From the NCBI GenBank assembly GCA_963991165.1, contig CAXDOW010000007.1, forward strand, positions 1 through 34,579: DNA of 34,579 bases, given 5' to 3'. This DNA comes from GCA-2862585 sp963991165. GTDB lineage: Bacteria > Bacteroidota > Bacteroidia > Flavobacteriales > UBA7312. Under the pieces are notes generated by a model. The model did not search any database, was not told the DNA's origin, and saw nothing but the letters and a program-made list of their open reading frames with translations. Positions 1 through 7,384 of this stretch are shown in pieces. Each line of letters begins with the position of its first letter. The first letter of the stretch is position 1. The position numbers and the translations under genes were made by a program.

Positions 1-1
1 C

Positions 2-844
2 ATTACCATAATGGTTGTTCCCCTAATGAGTTGTGCGGCAAGGATTCCTGTATAAACTTTACATATTTCTATGATGATTCCATCAGAAAAGAAGTGGCGC
101 ATTTTTAATCTTCAAGGGCTTACCATGATGGGGTTTTATCTGATTGGCTTTCTTTCTGCCATATCGGTTGCCTGGATAATGAAGTATGTGTTAAAATCTA
201 AATCTAAGGGATTTTATGTAATGGAAATGCCTACCTACAAAGTTCCTGATTGGAAAACAGTAGGACTGACTATTTATGAAAAAGTAAAGGTATTTCTGAT
301 TGACGCTGGAAAAATTATCGTTGCTATTTCCATTATCCTGTGGGCCTTATCGTCTTATGGCCCTAGCAATACTTTCGAAGAAATAGAAAAAAAATATCAA
401 AATTCAGAACAAGCAGAGGTTAAAATCGCCAGTGAAAAACTAGAGGCCTCCTATGCTGGCATGATAGGTAAAACCATAGAGCCCGTTATTCGACCATTGG
501 GTTTTGATTGGAAAATTGGTATTTCACTTGTAACCTCTTTTGCCGCTAGAGAAGTTTTTGTTGGCACCATGTCGACTATCTACAGCGTGGGCGATGCTGA
601 TAACACCAAATCAATTAAGGAAAAATTAATGTCGGCCAAACGAGCAGATACGGGAGAACCGTTTTTCACCCCTGCTGTTGCTCTTTCTCTGATGTTGTTT
701 TACGCCTTTGCCATGCAATGCATGAGTACACTAGCCATTGTTTTTAGAGAAACAAACGGATGGAAATGGCCTATTATTCAGTTTGTATACATGAGTGCAC
801 TGGCCTATTTAGCTAGCTTAGCTTGCTATCAAATTTTGAGCTAA
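2..844 (+). pseudogene. feoB: Ferrous iron transport protein B, C-terminal part, interrupted by an in-frame stop
   Basis: C-terminal membrane domain of the Fe(II) transporter FeoB; the N-terminal G domain lies outside the window. Reading from base 2, the frame gives PLMSCAARIPV, then TAA at 53-55, then TLHIS. The family motif here is PLMSC(S/A)ARLPVY, so the stop sits exactly on the conserved tyrosine (TAC or TAT to TAA). The frame is otherwise open to TAA at 842-844. The open part, from ATG 71, has 257 residues with the later FeoB helices, the AAREVFVGTM segment and a hydrophobic C terminus. A true nonsense mutation would truncate the transporter inside its channel domain. A sequencing or assembly error is the main alternative. 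The stop overlaps the next gene's start as TAATG. The FeoB identity is firm; the pseudogene status is less so. Confidence 0.75.
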
Positions 845-1419
845 TGCCGAGTTTAGAACACTACCTTCCCGAACAATCACTAGAATCGGTTGAACATTGG
901 CTTAATACATACAACTGTCATCTGCACATTAAACATCCTAGACGCACTAAACTAGGGGATTATCGTTACGTTCAAGGCCAACACCACATTACTATCAATA
1001 ACGATTTGAATCAATATTCATTTTTAATCACCTTAGTTCATGAAATTGCGCACATGATTGTCAAAGAGACCTATGCGAGCAAGGTGTCTCCTCATGGAAT
1101 GGAATGGAAACACACATTTAGACAATTAATGATTCCATTGTTGCCTATTTTCCCTCCAGAAATTCAACAAGTATTAGCTAAGCATTTGAAAAATCCCAAA
1201 GCATCAACAAGCTCAGACTATCAATTAATAGGCTCACTAAGAAAGTTTGACCAAAACAAAACAATGACCATTTCTGATATCCCCAATGGCACTGAGTTTT
1301 TTACTAGTAACGGAAAAAAGTTTTTAAAAGAAAAAAAATTGAGGACTCGTTTTCAATGTAAGTGCCTGACAAACAATCGAACTTATCTATTTAGTCCATT
1401 AGCAGAGATTATAGTTTGA
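844..1419 (+). CDS. SprT-like zinc-binding protein
   Basis: A 191-residue SprT-like domain protein, a family of putative zinc metalloproteases related to the protease domain of Spartan. The HEIAH motif is at residues 66-70 and a third candidate zinc ligand lies in HGMEWKH (His84). The C terminus has a CKC motif but no complete zinc ribbon. I chose the ATG at 844 because it overlaps the feoB stop (TAATG), which suggests translational coupling. An in-frame start at 823 would lie inside feoB and adds nothing family-like. The substrate is unknown. The family is clear; the enzymatic role is inferred. Confidence 0.88.
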   Translation: MPSLEHYLPEQSLESVEHWLNTYNCHLHIKHPRRTKLGDYRYVQGQHHITINNDLNQYSFLITLVHEIAHMIVKETYASKVSPHGMEWKHTFRQLMIPLLPIFPPEIQQVLAKHLKNPKASTSSDYQLIGSLRKFDQNKTMTISDIPNGTEFFTSNGKKFLKEKKLRTRFQCKCLTNNRTYLFSPLAEIIV

Positions 1420-1424
1420 TTTTG

Positions 1425-1432
1425 TATTTTTG
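1425..1432 (+). promoter_or_regulatory. Bacteroidota -7 box (TATTTTTG) before manC
   Basis: Exact match to the Bacteroidota sigma-A -7 element TAnnTTTG in the 35-base gap between the SprT-like gene and manC. It would give a leader of roughly 16-19 nt before ATG 1455. I see no convincing TTG element at the -33 position. Confidence 0.45.
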
Positions 1433-1454
1433 CCACCATTAATCATTCTTCAAA

Positions 1455-2549
1455 ATGAATTCAAACAACTTTGCAGTCATTATGGCTGGCGGAATTGGTT
1501 CTCGATTTTGGCCCATGAGCCGAAGCACCTATCCCAAACAGTTTTTAGATATTTTAAACACCGGAGAAACTCTTATACAGCAGACCTTCAGACGATTAAG
1601 TCAAGTATGTCCTCCTGAAAATATTTTCGTTGTTACCAACGCGAACTACAAACAAATGTGTTTGAATCAATTGAGAGGCATTAAAGAAAATCATATTTTA
1701 TGTGAGCCAGTAATGAGAAACACAGCACCTTGTATTGCTTACGCATCGTTCAAGATAAACTCCATTAATCCACAAGCTAATATTATTGTAGCTCCTTCAG
1801 ATCACTTGATTGTTAACGAACAAGAGTTTAGTCGAATTATAAATGACTGTTTTGAGGTATGTGAACAAGAGAACTGTCTTTTAACTTTAGGCATTAAACC
1901 TTCAAGGCCTGAAACTGGCTATGGATATATTCAGTATAATGATGAAAAAATAAACTTGAATACCCACATTTATTCTGTTAAAACATTCACTGAAAAGCCC
2001 AACCTCGAATTGGCTCAACAATTTATTGAAAGCGGCGATTTTTTATGGAATTCTGGTATTTTCATATGGAATGTGAAATCAATTCTTTTGGCAATGCGAA
2101 AGTACTTACGAGACATTTATGATGTTTTTGAAGATGGCAACAGTTATTATAATACAGAACAAGAACAGGCCTTTATTCAACGAGTCTTTGCGGGTTGCAA
2201 GAATATATCCATTGACTATGGAATTATGGAAAAAGCCGACAACGTATATGTTTACCCTTCAGAATTTGGCTGGAGCGACTTAGGAACTTGGGGCTCATTG
2301 TATAATCATTTAGATTTAGATGAGCATAAAAATGGAAGCAGCGGAAGTAATATTTTATTTTTCGATTCAGAAAATAACATTGTCAATTCATCTAATGGTA
2401 AGGACAAAATACTGGTCATACAAGGACTTAACGATTACATTGTGATTGATACAGATAAGGCCTTATTGATTTGTAAAAAAGAAAACGAACAACAGATTAA
2501 ACAATTTGTAAACGAAGTTCGAAGAAGTAAGGGCGATCAATTTGTTTAA
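1455..2549 (+). CDS. manC: Mannose-1-phosphate guanylyltransferase
   Basis: This 364-residue nucleotidyltransferase makes GDP-mannose from mannose-1-phosphate and GTP, a precursor for surface polysaccharides and glycoproteins. The N-terminal signature AGGIGSRFWPMSR (residues 11-23) followed by PKQF (27-30) is the GTP-binding and pyrophosphorylase motif of the GMP family. A central FTEKP motif also fits. The length matches the single-domain enzyme, without the fused phosphomannose isomerase cupin of the long ManC/AlgA forms. The gene has its own candidate promoter and ends 6 bases before the convergent fumC. An overlapping 62-codon frame at 1430-1618 is a shadow. The symbol manC is used for the family function. 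Confidence 0.92.
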   Translation: MNSNNFAVIMAGGIGSRFWPMSRSTYPKQFLDILNTGETLIQQTFRRLSQVCPPENIFVVTNANYKQMCLNQLRGIKENHILCEPVMRNTAPCIAYASFKINSINPQANIIVAPSDHLIVNEQEFSRIINDCFEVCEQENCLLTLGIKPSRPETGYGYIQYNDEKINLNTHIYSVKTFTEKPNLELAQQFIESGDFLWNSGIFIWNVKSILLAMRKYLRDIYDVFEDGNSYYNTEQEQAFIQRVFAGCKNISIDYGIMEKADNVYVYPSEFGWSDLGTWGSLYNHLDLDEHKNGSSGSNILFFDSENNIVNSSNGKDKILVIQGLNDYIVIDTDKALLICKKENEQQIKQFVNEVRRSKGDQFV

Positions 2550-2555
2550 TCGATT

Positions 2556-3953
2556 TTACTTCAGGCTACCACACATGGCCTTTGGAATCACCCATTGGTC
2601 AAATTGTTCTTCAGTAAGGTAACCAAGGTTTACAGCTTCCTCCTTTAAAGTAGTGCCGTTTTCATAAGCTGTTTTAGCAATTTTTGCTGCTTTTTCGTAA
2701 CCGATTTTCGTGTTTAAAGCCGTCACCAACATAAGTGAATTATCCAAGTTTTTCTGTAAGTTGCTGAAATTTGGCTTTATGCCTGTGGCACAATGGGTGT
2801 TAAATGAAATACATGCGTCAGCCAACAACCGAGCAGATTGTAAAATATTATACGCCATCACGGGCTTGAAAACGTTAAGTTCATAATGCCCTTGAAGGCC
2901 ACCTACACTTATGGCCATATCATTACCTATTACCTGAGCACATACCATAGTCAACGCTTCACACTGGGTAGGGTTTACTTTTCCAGGCATAATAGAAGAA
3001 CCAGGCTCATTAGATGGAATAATGATTTCTCCAATACCACTTCTTGGCCCTGAAGCTAGTAGCCGTATGTCATTGGCTATTTTATTTAATGATACGGCCA
3101 ATTGTTTCAATGCACCATGCGTTTCGACGATAGCATCGTGTGCTGCCAAGGCCTCAAATTTGTTCTGTGCGCTAATAAAAGGCAGTTGAGTAAAGGAAGC
3201 TATTTTTTGAGCAACAAGTTCAGCGTATCCCTCTGGAGTATTGATGCCTGTTCCAACAGCAGTGCCTCCCAAAGCTAGTTCGGAAAGATGATGAAGTGTA
3301 TTTTTGAGAGCATTAAGACCATGGTCTAATTGTGAAACATAGCCAGAAAACTCTTGACCAAGAGTGAGTGGCGTAGCATCCATCAAATGAGTTCGGCCAA
3401 TTTTAACAACGGACATAAATTCTGTCGATTTGTGTTGTAACGTATCCCTTAGGGTTGTAATTGCAGGTATGGTCAATTCAACTATCATCTTAAAGGAAGC
3501 AATATGCATTCCCGTTGGAAAGGTGTCGTTAGAAGATTGTGATTTGTTGACATCATCATTGGGATGAATGCTTTTTTGACTATCGGTTAACTTACCACCA
3601 TTGATAACGTGAGCTCTGTTGGCAATCACTTCATTGGTGTTCATATTAGATTGAGTTCCAGAACCTGTTTGCCAAATGACTAAAGGAAATTGATCGTCGT
3701 GATGACCTTGTAATATTTCATCACAAACGGTCGAAATTAACTCTTTCTTTTCTGAGGATAAGACGCCGAGTTCGTAATTAGCATGGGCTGCGGCTTTTTT
3801 CAAAAATGCAAAGCCATAGATTATTTCCATAGGCATGCTAGAGGGATGTCCAATCTTAAAGTTATTTCTTGATCGTTCGGTTTGTGCTCCCCAATACTTT
3901 TCGGCAGGTACTTTAACCTCTCCCATGGTATCTTTTTCAATTCTGTAGCTCAT
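2556..3953 (-). CDS. fumC: Class II fumarate hydratase
   Basis: A 465-residue class II (iron-independent) fumarase that interconverts fumarate and L-malate in the TCA cycle as a cytosolic homotetramer. Visible motifs are TGSGTQSNMNTNEV (about 97-110), SSNDTFPTGMH (140-150), GRTHLMDATP with the catalytic-site His189, and the superfamily signature GSSIMPGKVNP (318-328) on the mobile serine loop. Length and start agree with the family. It is divergent from the small ORF at 4014, and the two candidate promoters overlap. Upstream of the start, the minus strand has TAAATTTG at 3990-3997, leaving a leader of about 30 nt. Confidence 0.97.
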   Translation of the reverse strand: MSYRIEKDTMGEVKVPAEKYWGAQTERSRNNFKIGHPSSMPMEIIYGFAFLKKAAAHANYELGVLSSEKKELISTVCDEILQGHHDDQFPLVIWQTGSGTQSNMNTNEVIANRAHVINGGKLTDSQKSIHPNDDVNKSQSSNDTFPTGMHIASFKMIVELTIPAITTLRDTLQHKSTEFMSVVKIGRTHLMDATPLTLGQEFSGYVSQLDHGLNALKNTLHHLSELALGGTAVGTGINTPEGYAELVAQKIASFTQLPFISAQNKFEALAAHDAIVETHGALKQLAVSLNKIANDIRLLASGPRSGIGEIIIPSNEPGSSIMPGKVNPTQCEALTMVCAQVIGNDMAISVGGLQGHYELNVFKPVMAYNILQSARLLADACISFNTHCATGIKPNFSNLQKNLDNSLMLVTALNTKIGYEKAAKIAKTAYENGTTLKEEAVNLGYLTEEQFDQWVIPKAMCGSLK

Positions 3954-3979
3954 GATTTTTTTATTAACAGATTAACGCT

Positions 3980-3987
3980 TACTTTTG
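3980..3987 (+). promoter_or_regulatory. Bacteroidota -7 box (TACTTTTG) before the 48-codon ORF
   Basis: Exact TAnnTTTG match on the plus strand, 26 nt before ATG 4014. It gives the small membrane ORF its own candidate promoter. It is separated by two bases from the opposing fumC box. Confidence 0.45.
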
Positions 3988-3989
3988 TA

Positions 3990-3997
3990 CAAATTTA
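3990..3997 (-). promoter_or_regulatory. Bacteroidota -7 box (TAAATTTG) before fumC
   Basis: Exact TAnnTTTG match on the minus strand, 36 nt before the fumC start at 3953. Its footprint overlaps the opposing promoter of the small ORF. Confidence 0.5.
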
Positions 3998-4013
3998 ACT
4001 CAATTTGTAAGAT

Positions 4014-4160
4014 ATGTTTATTGGTTTTCTTCTCTTTTTAGTGATTGCAGGTATGGCTTTTTGGCTTTTAACATTTGTGATTAGTTTCATTCCTTACTGG
4101 ATTGGCGCCTGGTTTATTGAGTCCTATAAAAATAAGGACTTAGTTGAAGAGATTGAATAA
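4014..4160 (+). CDS. Small hydrophobic membrane protein, 48 residues, unknown function
   Basis: An open frame from ATG 4014 to TAA 4158-4160 encodes 48 residues. It starts MFIGFLLFLVIAGMAF, has one long or two short hydrophobic segments (about residues 3-24 and 26-36) and ends in a short charged tail (YKNKDLVEEIE). I do not recognise the family. Three things support it as real: it fills the gap between fumC and arsC almost completely, stopping 2 bases before the convergent arsC stop; a TAnnTTTG box lies upstream in the right orientation; and the layout (hydrophobic body, charged C terminus) looks like a genuine microprotein. Against it, the only evidence is from this sequence. A single-pass inner-membrane protein is the cautious reading. 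Confidence 0.55.
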   Translation: MFIGFLLFLVIAGMAFWLLTFVISFIPYWIGAWFIESYKNKDLVEEIE

Positions 4161-4162
4161 CA

Positions 4163-4507
4163 TTACAGTATCTCCAATACCTTACTGGCCGGACGACCAA
4201 TAACGGCACCTTTTTCATTTATTACAATAGGTCTTTCGATGAGTTTCGGATGATTAACCATGGCTTGTACTATTTCTTGATGAGTCAAATTTTTACCTTT
4301 GTATTCTTCTTTCCATACGGATTCGTTTTTTCGAACCAACTCCAAAGGTTGAATGTTTAATTGATCAACAATATGTGTTAATTCCGAGGTCGTTAGCGGA
4401 TATTTCAGATATTCGATGACGGTCAATTGATTAGTCTTTTCTCTTAGTAGTTCAAGCACTTCTCTACTTTTTCTACAGCGGTTGTTGTGATAGATGATTG
4501 TTTTCAT
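4163..4507 (-). CDS. arsC: ArsC/Spx-family thioredoxin-fold protein (arsenate reductase-like)
   Basis: A 114-residue protein of the ArsC family (glutaredoxin-coupled arsenate reductases and YffB/Spx relatives). The N terminus reads IIYHNNRCRKSREVLELL; Cys11 followed by SR matches the catalytic CxxSR arrangement. The downstream ERPIV and IGRPASKVLEIL segments match the conserved arginine region of ArsC. I chose ATG 4507, which begins the usual N terminus 4 bases after the prfB stop; a TTG six codons earlier would overlap prfB. No other ars genes are nearby, so an arsenic-resistance role is not supported by context and a general thiol-redox role is possible. Confidence 0.85.
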   Translation of the reverse strand: MKTIIYHNNRCRKSREVLELLREKTNQLTVIEYLKYPLTTSELTHIVDQLNIQPLELVRKNESVWKEEYKGKNLTHQEIVQAMVNHPKLIERPIVINEKGAVIGRPASKVLEIL

Positions 4508-4511
4508 TGTC

Positions 4512-5594
4512 TTATTGTTGTCCAAATTCCATTAAATATGCCTTAATAAAATCGTTGATTTCTCCATCAAGAACAGCTTGAGTATTGGATGTTTCGTATT
4601 CTGTTCGGAGGTCTTTTACCATTTTGTAGGGGTGTAATACATAGTTTCTAATTTGCGATCCCCATTCTATTTTTTTCTTATTGCCTTCAATTTTTTCTTT
4701 TTCTTCCTGTAACTTTCGTAATTCTATCTCATAAAGTTGTGATTTCAACAACTGCATCGCTTTTTCTTTGTTTTCAAGTTGAGATCGTGTTTCAGAATTT
4801 TCTATGACTATTCCAGTCGGTGCATGTTTTAATCGAACAGCTGTTTCAATTTTATTAACGCCTTGCCCGCCTGCTCCACCAGAACGAAACGTATCCCACG
4901 ATATGTCTGCTGGATTAATTTCTATTTCTATGGAGTCGTCAACTAAAGGATAAACGAAAACGGATGAGAATGAGGTATGACGTTTGGCATTGGAGTCAAA
5001 AGGCGATATACGAACTAACCGGTGAACGCCATTTTCTCCCTTCAAATGACCAAAGGCAAAATCACCATCAAACTGTAAGGTTACTGATTTGATACCTGCT
5101 ACATCTGCTGATTGGAAATTCAGTTCTTTGACTTTAAATTTATTTTTCTCACCCCACATAATGTACATACGCATTAACATTTCGGCCCAATCTTGACTTT
5201 CAGTACCTCCTGCTCCAGGGTTTATCGTAACGATAGCGGAAAGGTTGTCTTCTTCTTTACTGAGCATGTTCTTAAACTCTAAGTCGGCCAGCATTTTCTG
5301 ACAGTCTTCAAGAGTTTGTTGTAATTCAGTTTCATCCACTTCTCCGTCTAAGAAAAAGTCGTGCATAACCACCAAATCATCATAGCTAGTTTGTAGCTTG
5401 TCAAAAGCAATAACCCATACTTTTTGTTTGCTTATCTTTTTGAGTTGTTGTTCAGCACTCTTAGGATCGTCCCAAAAGTTGGGAGATTGTGTTTTGAGTT
5501 CTTCTTGTTCAATGAATGTCCTTTTGTCAGCAATGGACAGAAAGGTTTCCAATGCCGTTAGTCGTTTGTTTATGGTGTGTATTTCTTCCAACAT
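4512..5594 (-). CDS. prfB: Peptide chain release factor 2
   Basis: This 360-residue RF2 recognises UGA and UAA stop codons and releases the finished peptide from the ribosome. The codon-recognition tripeptide SPF is at residues 197-199 and the catalytic GGQ at 242-244 (in RSGGAGGQGVNKIETA). RF2 rather than RF1 is indicated by SPF. The ATG at 5594 is preferred over a TTG four codons upstream. Many prfB genes carry a +1 programmed frameshift at an in-frame UGA near codon 25. Here the corresponding stretch (ETFLSIADKR) is read straight through with no stop, so that autoregulation is absent. A TAATTTTG box lies 9 nt before the ATG. Confidence 0.96.
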   Translation of the reverse strand: MLEEIHTINKRLTALETFLSIADKRTFIEQEELKTQSPNFWDDPKSAEQQLKKISKQKVWVIAFDKLQTSYDDLVVMHDFFLDGEVDETELQQTLEDCQKMLADLEFKNMLSKEEDNLSAIVTINPGAGGTESQDWAEMLMRMYIMWGEKNKFKVKELNFQSADVAGIKSVTLQFDGDFAFGHLKGENGVHRLVRISPFDSNAKRHTSFSSVFVYPLVDDSIEIEINPADISWDTFRSGGAGGQGVNKIETAVRLKHAPTGIVIENSETRSQLENKEKAMQLLKSQLYEIELRKLQEEKEKIEGNKKKIEWGSQIRNYVLHPYKMVKDLRTEYETSNTQAVLDGEINDFIKAYLMEFGQQ

Positions 5595-5603
5595 ACTCAA
5601 TCC

Positions 5604-5611
5604 CAAAATTA
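5604..5611 (-). promoter_or_regulatory. Bacteroidota -7 box (TAATTTTG) before prfB
   Basis: Exact TAnnTTTG on the minus strand in the short gap between recX and prfB. Its last base is only 9 nt from the prfB ATG, so the predicted mRNA leader is about 2-5 nt. It suggests prfB can be transcribed separately from recX. Confidence 0.45.
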
Positions 5612-5616
5612 ATGAA

Positions 5617-6084
5617 TTATAGTTGGTTTACATAAGTCCAAATGAGCTCAGACTCAAACCCTTTACTTGATAAATAATTGGCGACTTTTTTCTTGTTAGC
5701 GAAACGGTCTGTGCCACTTAAGCTATTATACTTCTTTTTTGCAAGCTCTGTCAACACAAAAAAATAATCTTTCTCATCAATTTCTGTCATTCCTTTACGG
5801 ATATAATGCTTTGAAATCTGTAATTTTGATAATTCAAAGGCAATTTTTTTCTTTCCCCATTTGTTTATTTTGAACTTACCGCTACAAAACGATCGAGCAA
5901 ATCGTTCTTCGTTTAAAAAGTTGTCTTGTTGAAGTTCCACTAGCACATCACTTACTTGTGAAGAGACAGCCCCAAAAGTGTGTAGTTTTTTTATTACTTG
6001 AAAGCGGCATCTTTCTTGAATGGAGCAATAGTGCTGGATTTTTTGTTTGATTAATTTTATATCAATTAAATCATGTTCCATCAT
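5617..6084 (-). CDS. recX: RecX-family regulatory protein
   Basis: RecX modulates RecA by binding and capping RecA filaments. The protein of about 155 residues has the tandem three-helix repeats of the family: the EERFARSFCSGKFKINKWGKKKIAFEL segment corresponds to the conserved D/E-x-x-(F/Y)-A-x-x-(F/W) and (R/K)xWG region, followed by a second repeat ending in KKVANYLSSKGFESELIW. The start is ATG 6084 or ATG 6081. An in-frame start at 6156 would lie beyond the promoter and overlap the divergent MFS gene. recA is not in the window. Confidence 0.85.
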   Translation of the reverse strand: MMEHDLIDIKLIKQKIQHYCSIQERCRFQVIKKLHTFGAVSSQVSDVLVELQQDNFLNEERFARSFCSGKFKINKWGKKKIAFELSKLQISKHYIRKGMTEIDEKDYFFVLTELAKKKYNSLSGTDRFANKKKVANYLSSKGFESELIWTYVNQL

Positions 6085-6086
6085 TC

Positions 6087-6094
6087 CAAAGGTA
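6087..6094 (-). promoter_or_regulatory. Bacteroidota -7 box (TACCTTTG) before recX
   Basis: Exact TAnnTTTG on the minus strand, ending 2 nt before ATG 6084 and 5 nt before ATG 6081. A start site 4-7 nt past the box would fall on or next to the second ATG. The opposing MFS box starts 2 positions away, at 6096. Confidence 0.45.
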
Positions 6095-6095
6095 G

Positions 6096-6103
6096 TATTT
6101 TTG
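6096..6103 (+). promoter_or_regulatory. Bacteroidota -7 box (TATTTTTG) before the MFS gene
   Basis: Exact TAnnTTTG on the plus strand, ending 6 nt before ATG 6110. It favours ATG 6110 over the in-frame codon at 6047, which would lie upstream of this promoter. Confidence 0.45.
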
Positions 6104-6109
6104 CACTTA

Positions 6110-7375
6110 ATGAAAAATAAAAAAGCAATTGGCTTATTATTTTTAGCCAACATCATTTCGGGTTTTGCTCAAGGAATTAGCATGATTGCAATTCCCTGGT
6201 ATTTTGCCGATATTCTAGATATGAGTGGCACCTATGCCCAAGGGTATGCTATTCTAACTTTTGCCAGTCTTTTTTGGGGGTTATATTCAGGCACTTTGGT
6301 GGATAGATACTCGCGGAAAAAGTTGTTTTTATGGTCCAATTTCATGTGTGCAATAATTATTGGCTCCATCGCCTTTTTTGGATTTGTTAATGGGGACACA
6401 CCTTGGTTTTTAGTATTACTGGTTTTTGGAACAACCATGTTTCATTATAACATTCATTACCCCAATTTATATGCTTTTGGCCAAGAAATTACGGAGGCAA
6501 AGAATTATGCTAAACTAAATTCATACATAGAAATTCAAGGGCAGTCAACGAGTATCATTGCTGGTAGTTTTGCAGCTATCTTATTAACGGGGACTAATGA
6601 TGGTGTTCTAAACATTTTAGGTTTGAAATTGTCTCTTCCATTCAATATTACACCTTGGAAAATTCATGAAATATTTTTGATGGATGCTATTACTTATGTA
6701 GCTGCCTTTACAATTATCTTATTTATAAAACATGTTCCTCTTATTGAGAAAAAAATTGATACTAGCGATATTATTTCTAGACTAAAGAATGGTTTTAGAT
6801 TTTTAAGAGAGAACCCGCTTATTTTCGTTTTTGGCGTTTGTTCATATGCCATTTTTACGTTTCTGATTGTCGAGATGTTTGTTTTACTTCCAGCTTATGT
6901 TAGTCATTACTTAAGTGAAAGTGCGGATGTGTTTGCTTCTTCAGAAGTCTATTATTCAATAGGTGCTTTATTGGCTGGTTTTGGCATAAGAAGCATCACT
7001 AAAAAAATGGATATTGTGGATAGTATAATTGTGATGATGCTAGTCACCATTATTACCTGTTTACTGCTTACTTTCACAAAGAGTGTGATCATTTTGTTTG
7101 TAATGAGTTTGATAATAGGAATTACCAACGCTGGTACTCGAATTTTAAGAATTACGTATATTTTTGATAAGGTTTCTAACGATATTATCGGAAGAAGTGG
7201 AAGTGTATTTAACTCGATTAGTATTTCAATGAGGACACTTATGATTCTTCTATTTTCGTCACCGTATTTTTCATCGTCCGAAAATGTCCGATTTGGCTAT
7301 CTCATTGGTGCCATTTTCTTAATTCTAGCTACCCTTCCCCTACTAATTAATAGAAAAAAACTCAAATCACTCTAA
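6110..7375 (+). CDS. MFS transporter
   Basis: A 421-residue integral membrane protein of the major facilitator superfamily, close in layout to the EntS/MFS_3-type exporters. It begins MKNKKAIGLLFLANIISGFA and has about twelve hydrophobic segments. The loop GLYSGTLVDRYSRKKLFLWSN (about residues 60-80) is the MFS motif A between helices 2 and 3 (GxLaDRxgRkxxl). A charged central loop (about 210-240) divides the two six-helix halves. The substrate cannot be read from the sequence. It is divergent from recX across a pair of abutting promoter boxes and convergent with rng, 9 bases away. Confidence 0.88.
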   Translation: MKNKKAIGLLFLANIISGFAQGISMIAIPWYFADILDMSGTYAQGYAILTFASLFWGLYSGTLVDRYSRKKLFLWSNFMCAIIIGSIAFFGFVNGDTPWFLVLLVFGTTMFHYNIHYPNLYAFGQEITEAKNYAKLNSYIEIQGQSTSIIAGSFAAILLTGTNDGVLNILGLKLSLPFNITPWKIHEIFLMDAITYVAAFTIILFIKHVPLIEKKIDTSDIISRLKNGFRFLRENPLIFVFGVCSYAIFTFLIVEMFVLLPAYVSHYLSESADVFASSEVYYSIGALLAGFGIRSITKKMDIVDSIIVMMLVTIITCLLLTFTKSVIILFVMSLIIGITNAGTRILRITYIFDKVSNDIIGRSGSVFNSISISMRTLMILLFSSPYFSSSENVRFGYLIGAIFLILATLPLLINRKKLKSL

Positions 7376-7384
7376 ACGGTGAAA

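Noticed and set aside
6047..6109. Upstream extension of the MFS gene
   Set aside because: It lies upstream of the candidate promoter and within the divergent recX start. ATG 6110 begins the first membrane helix properly.
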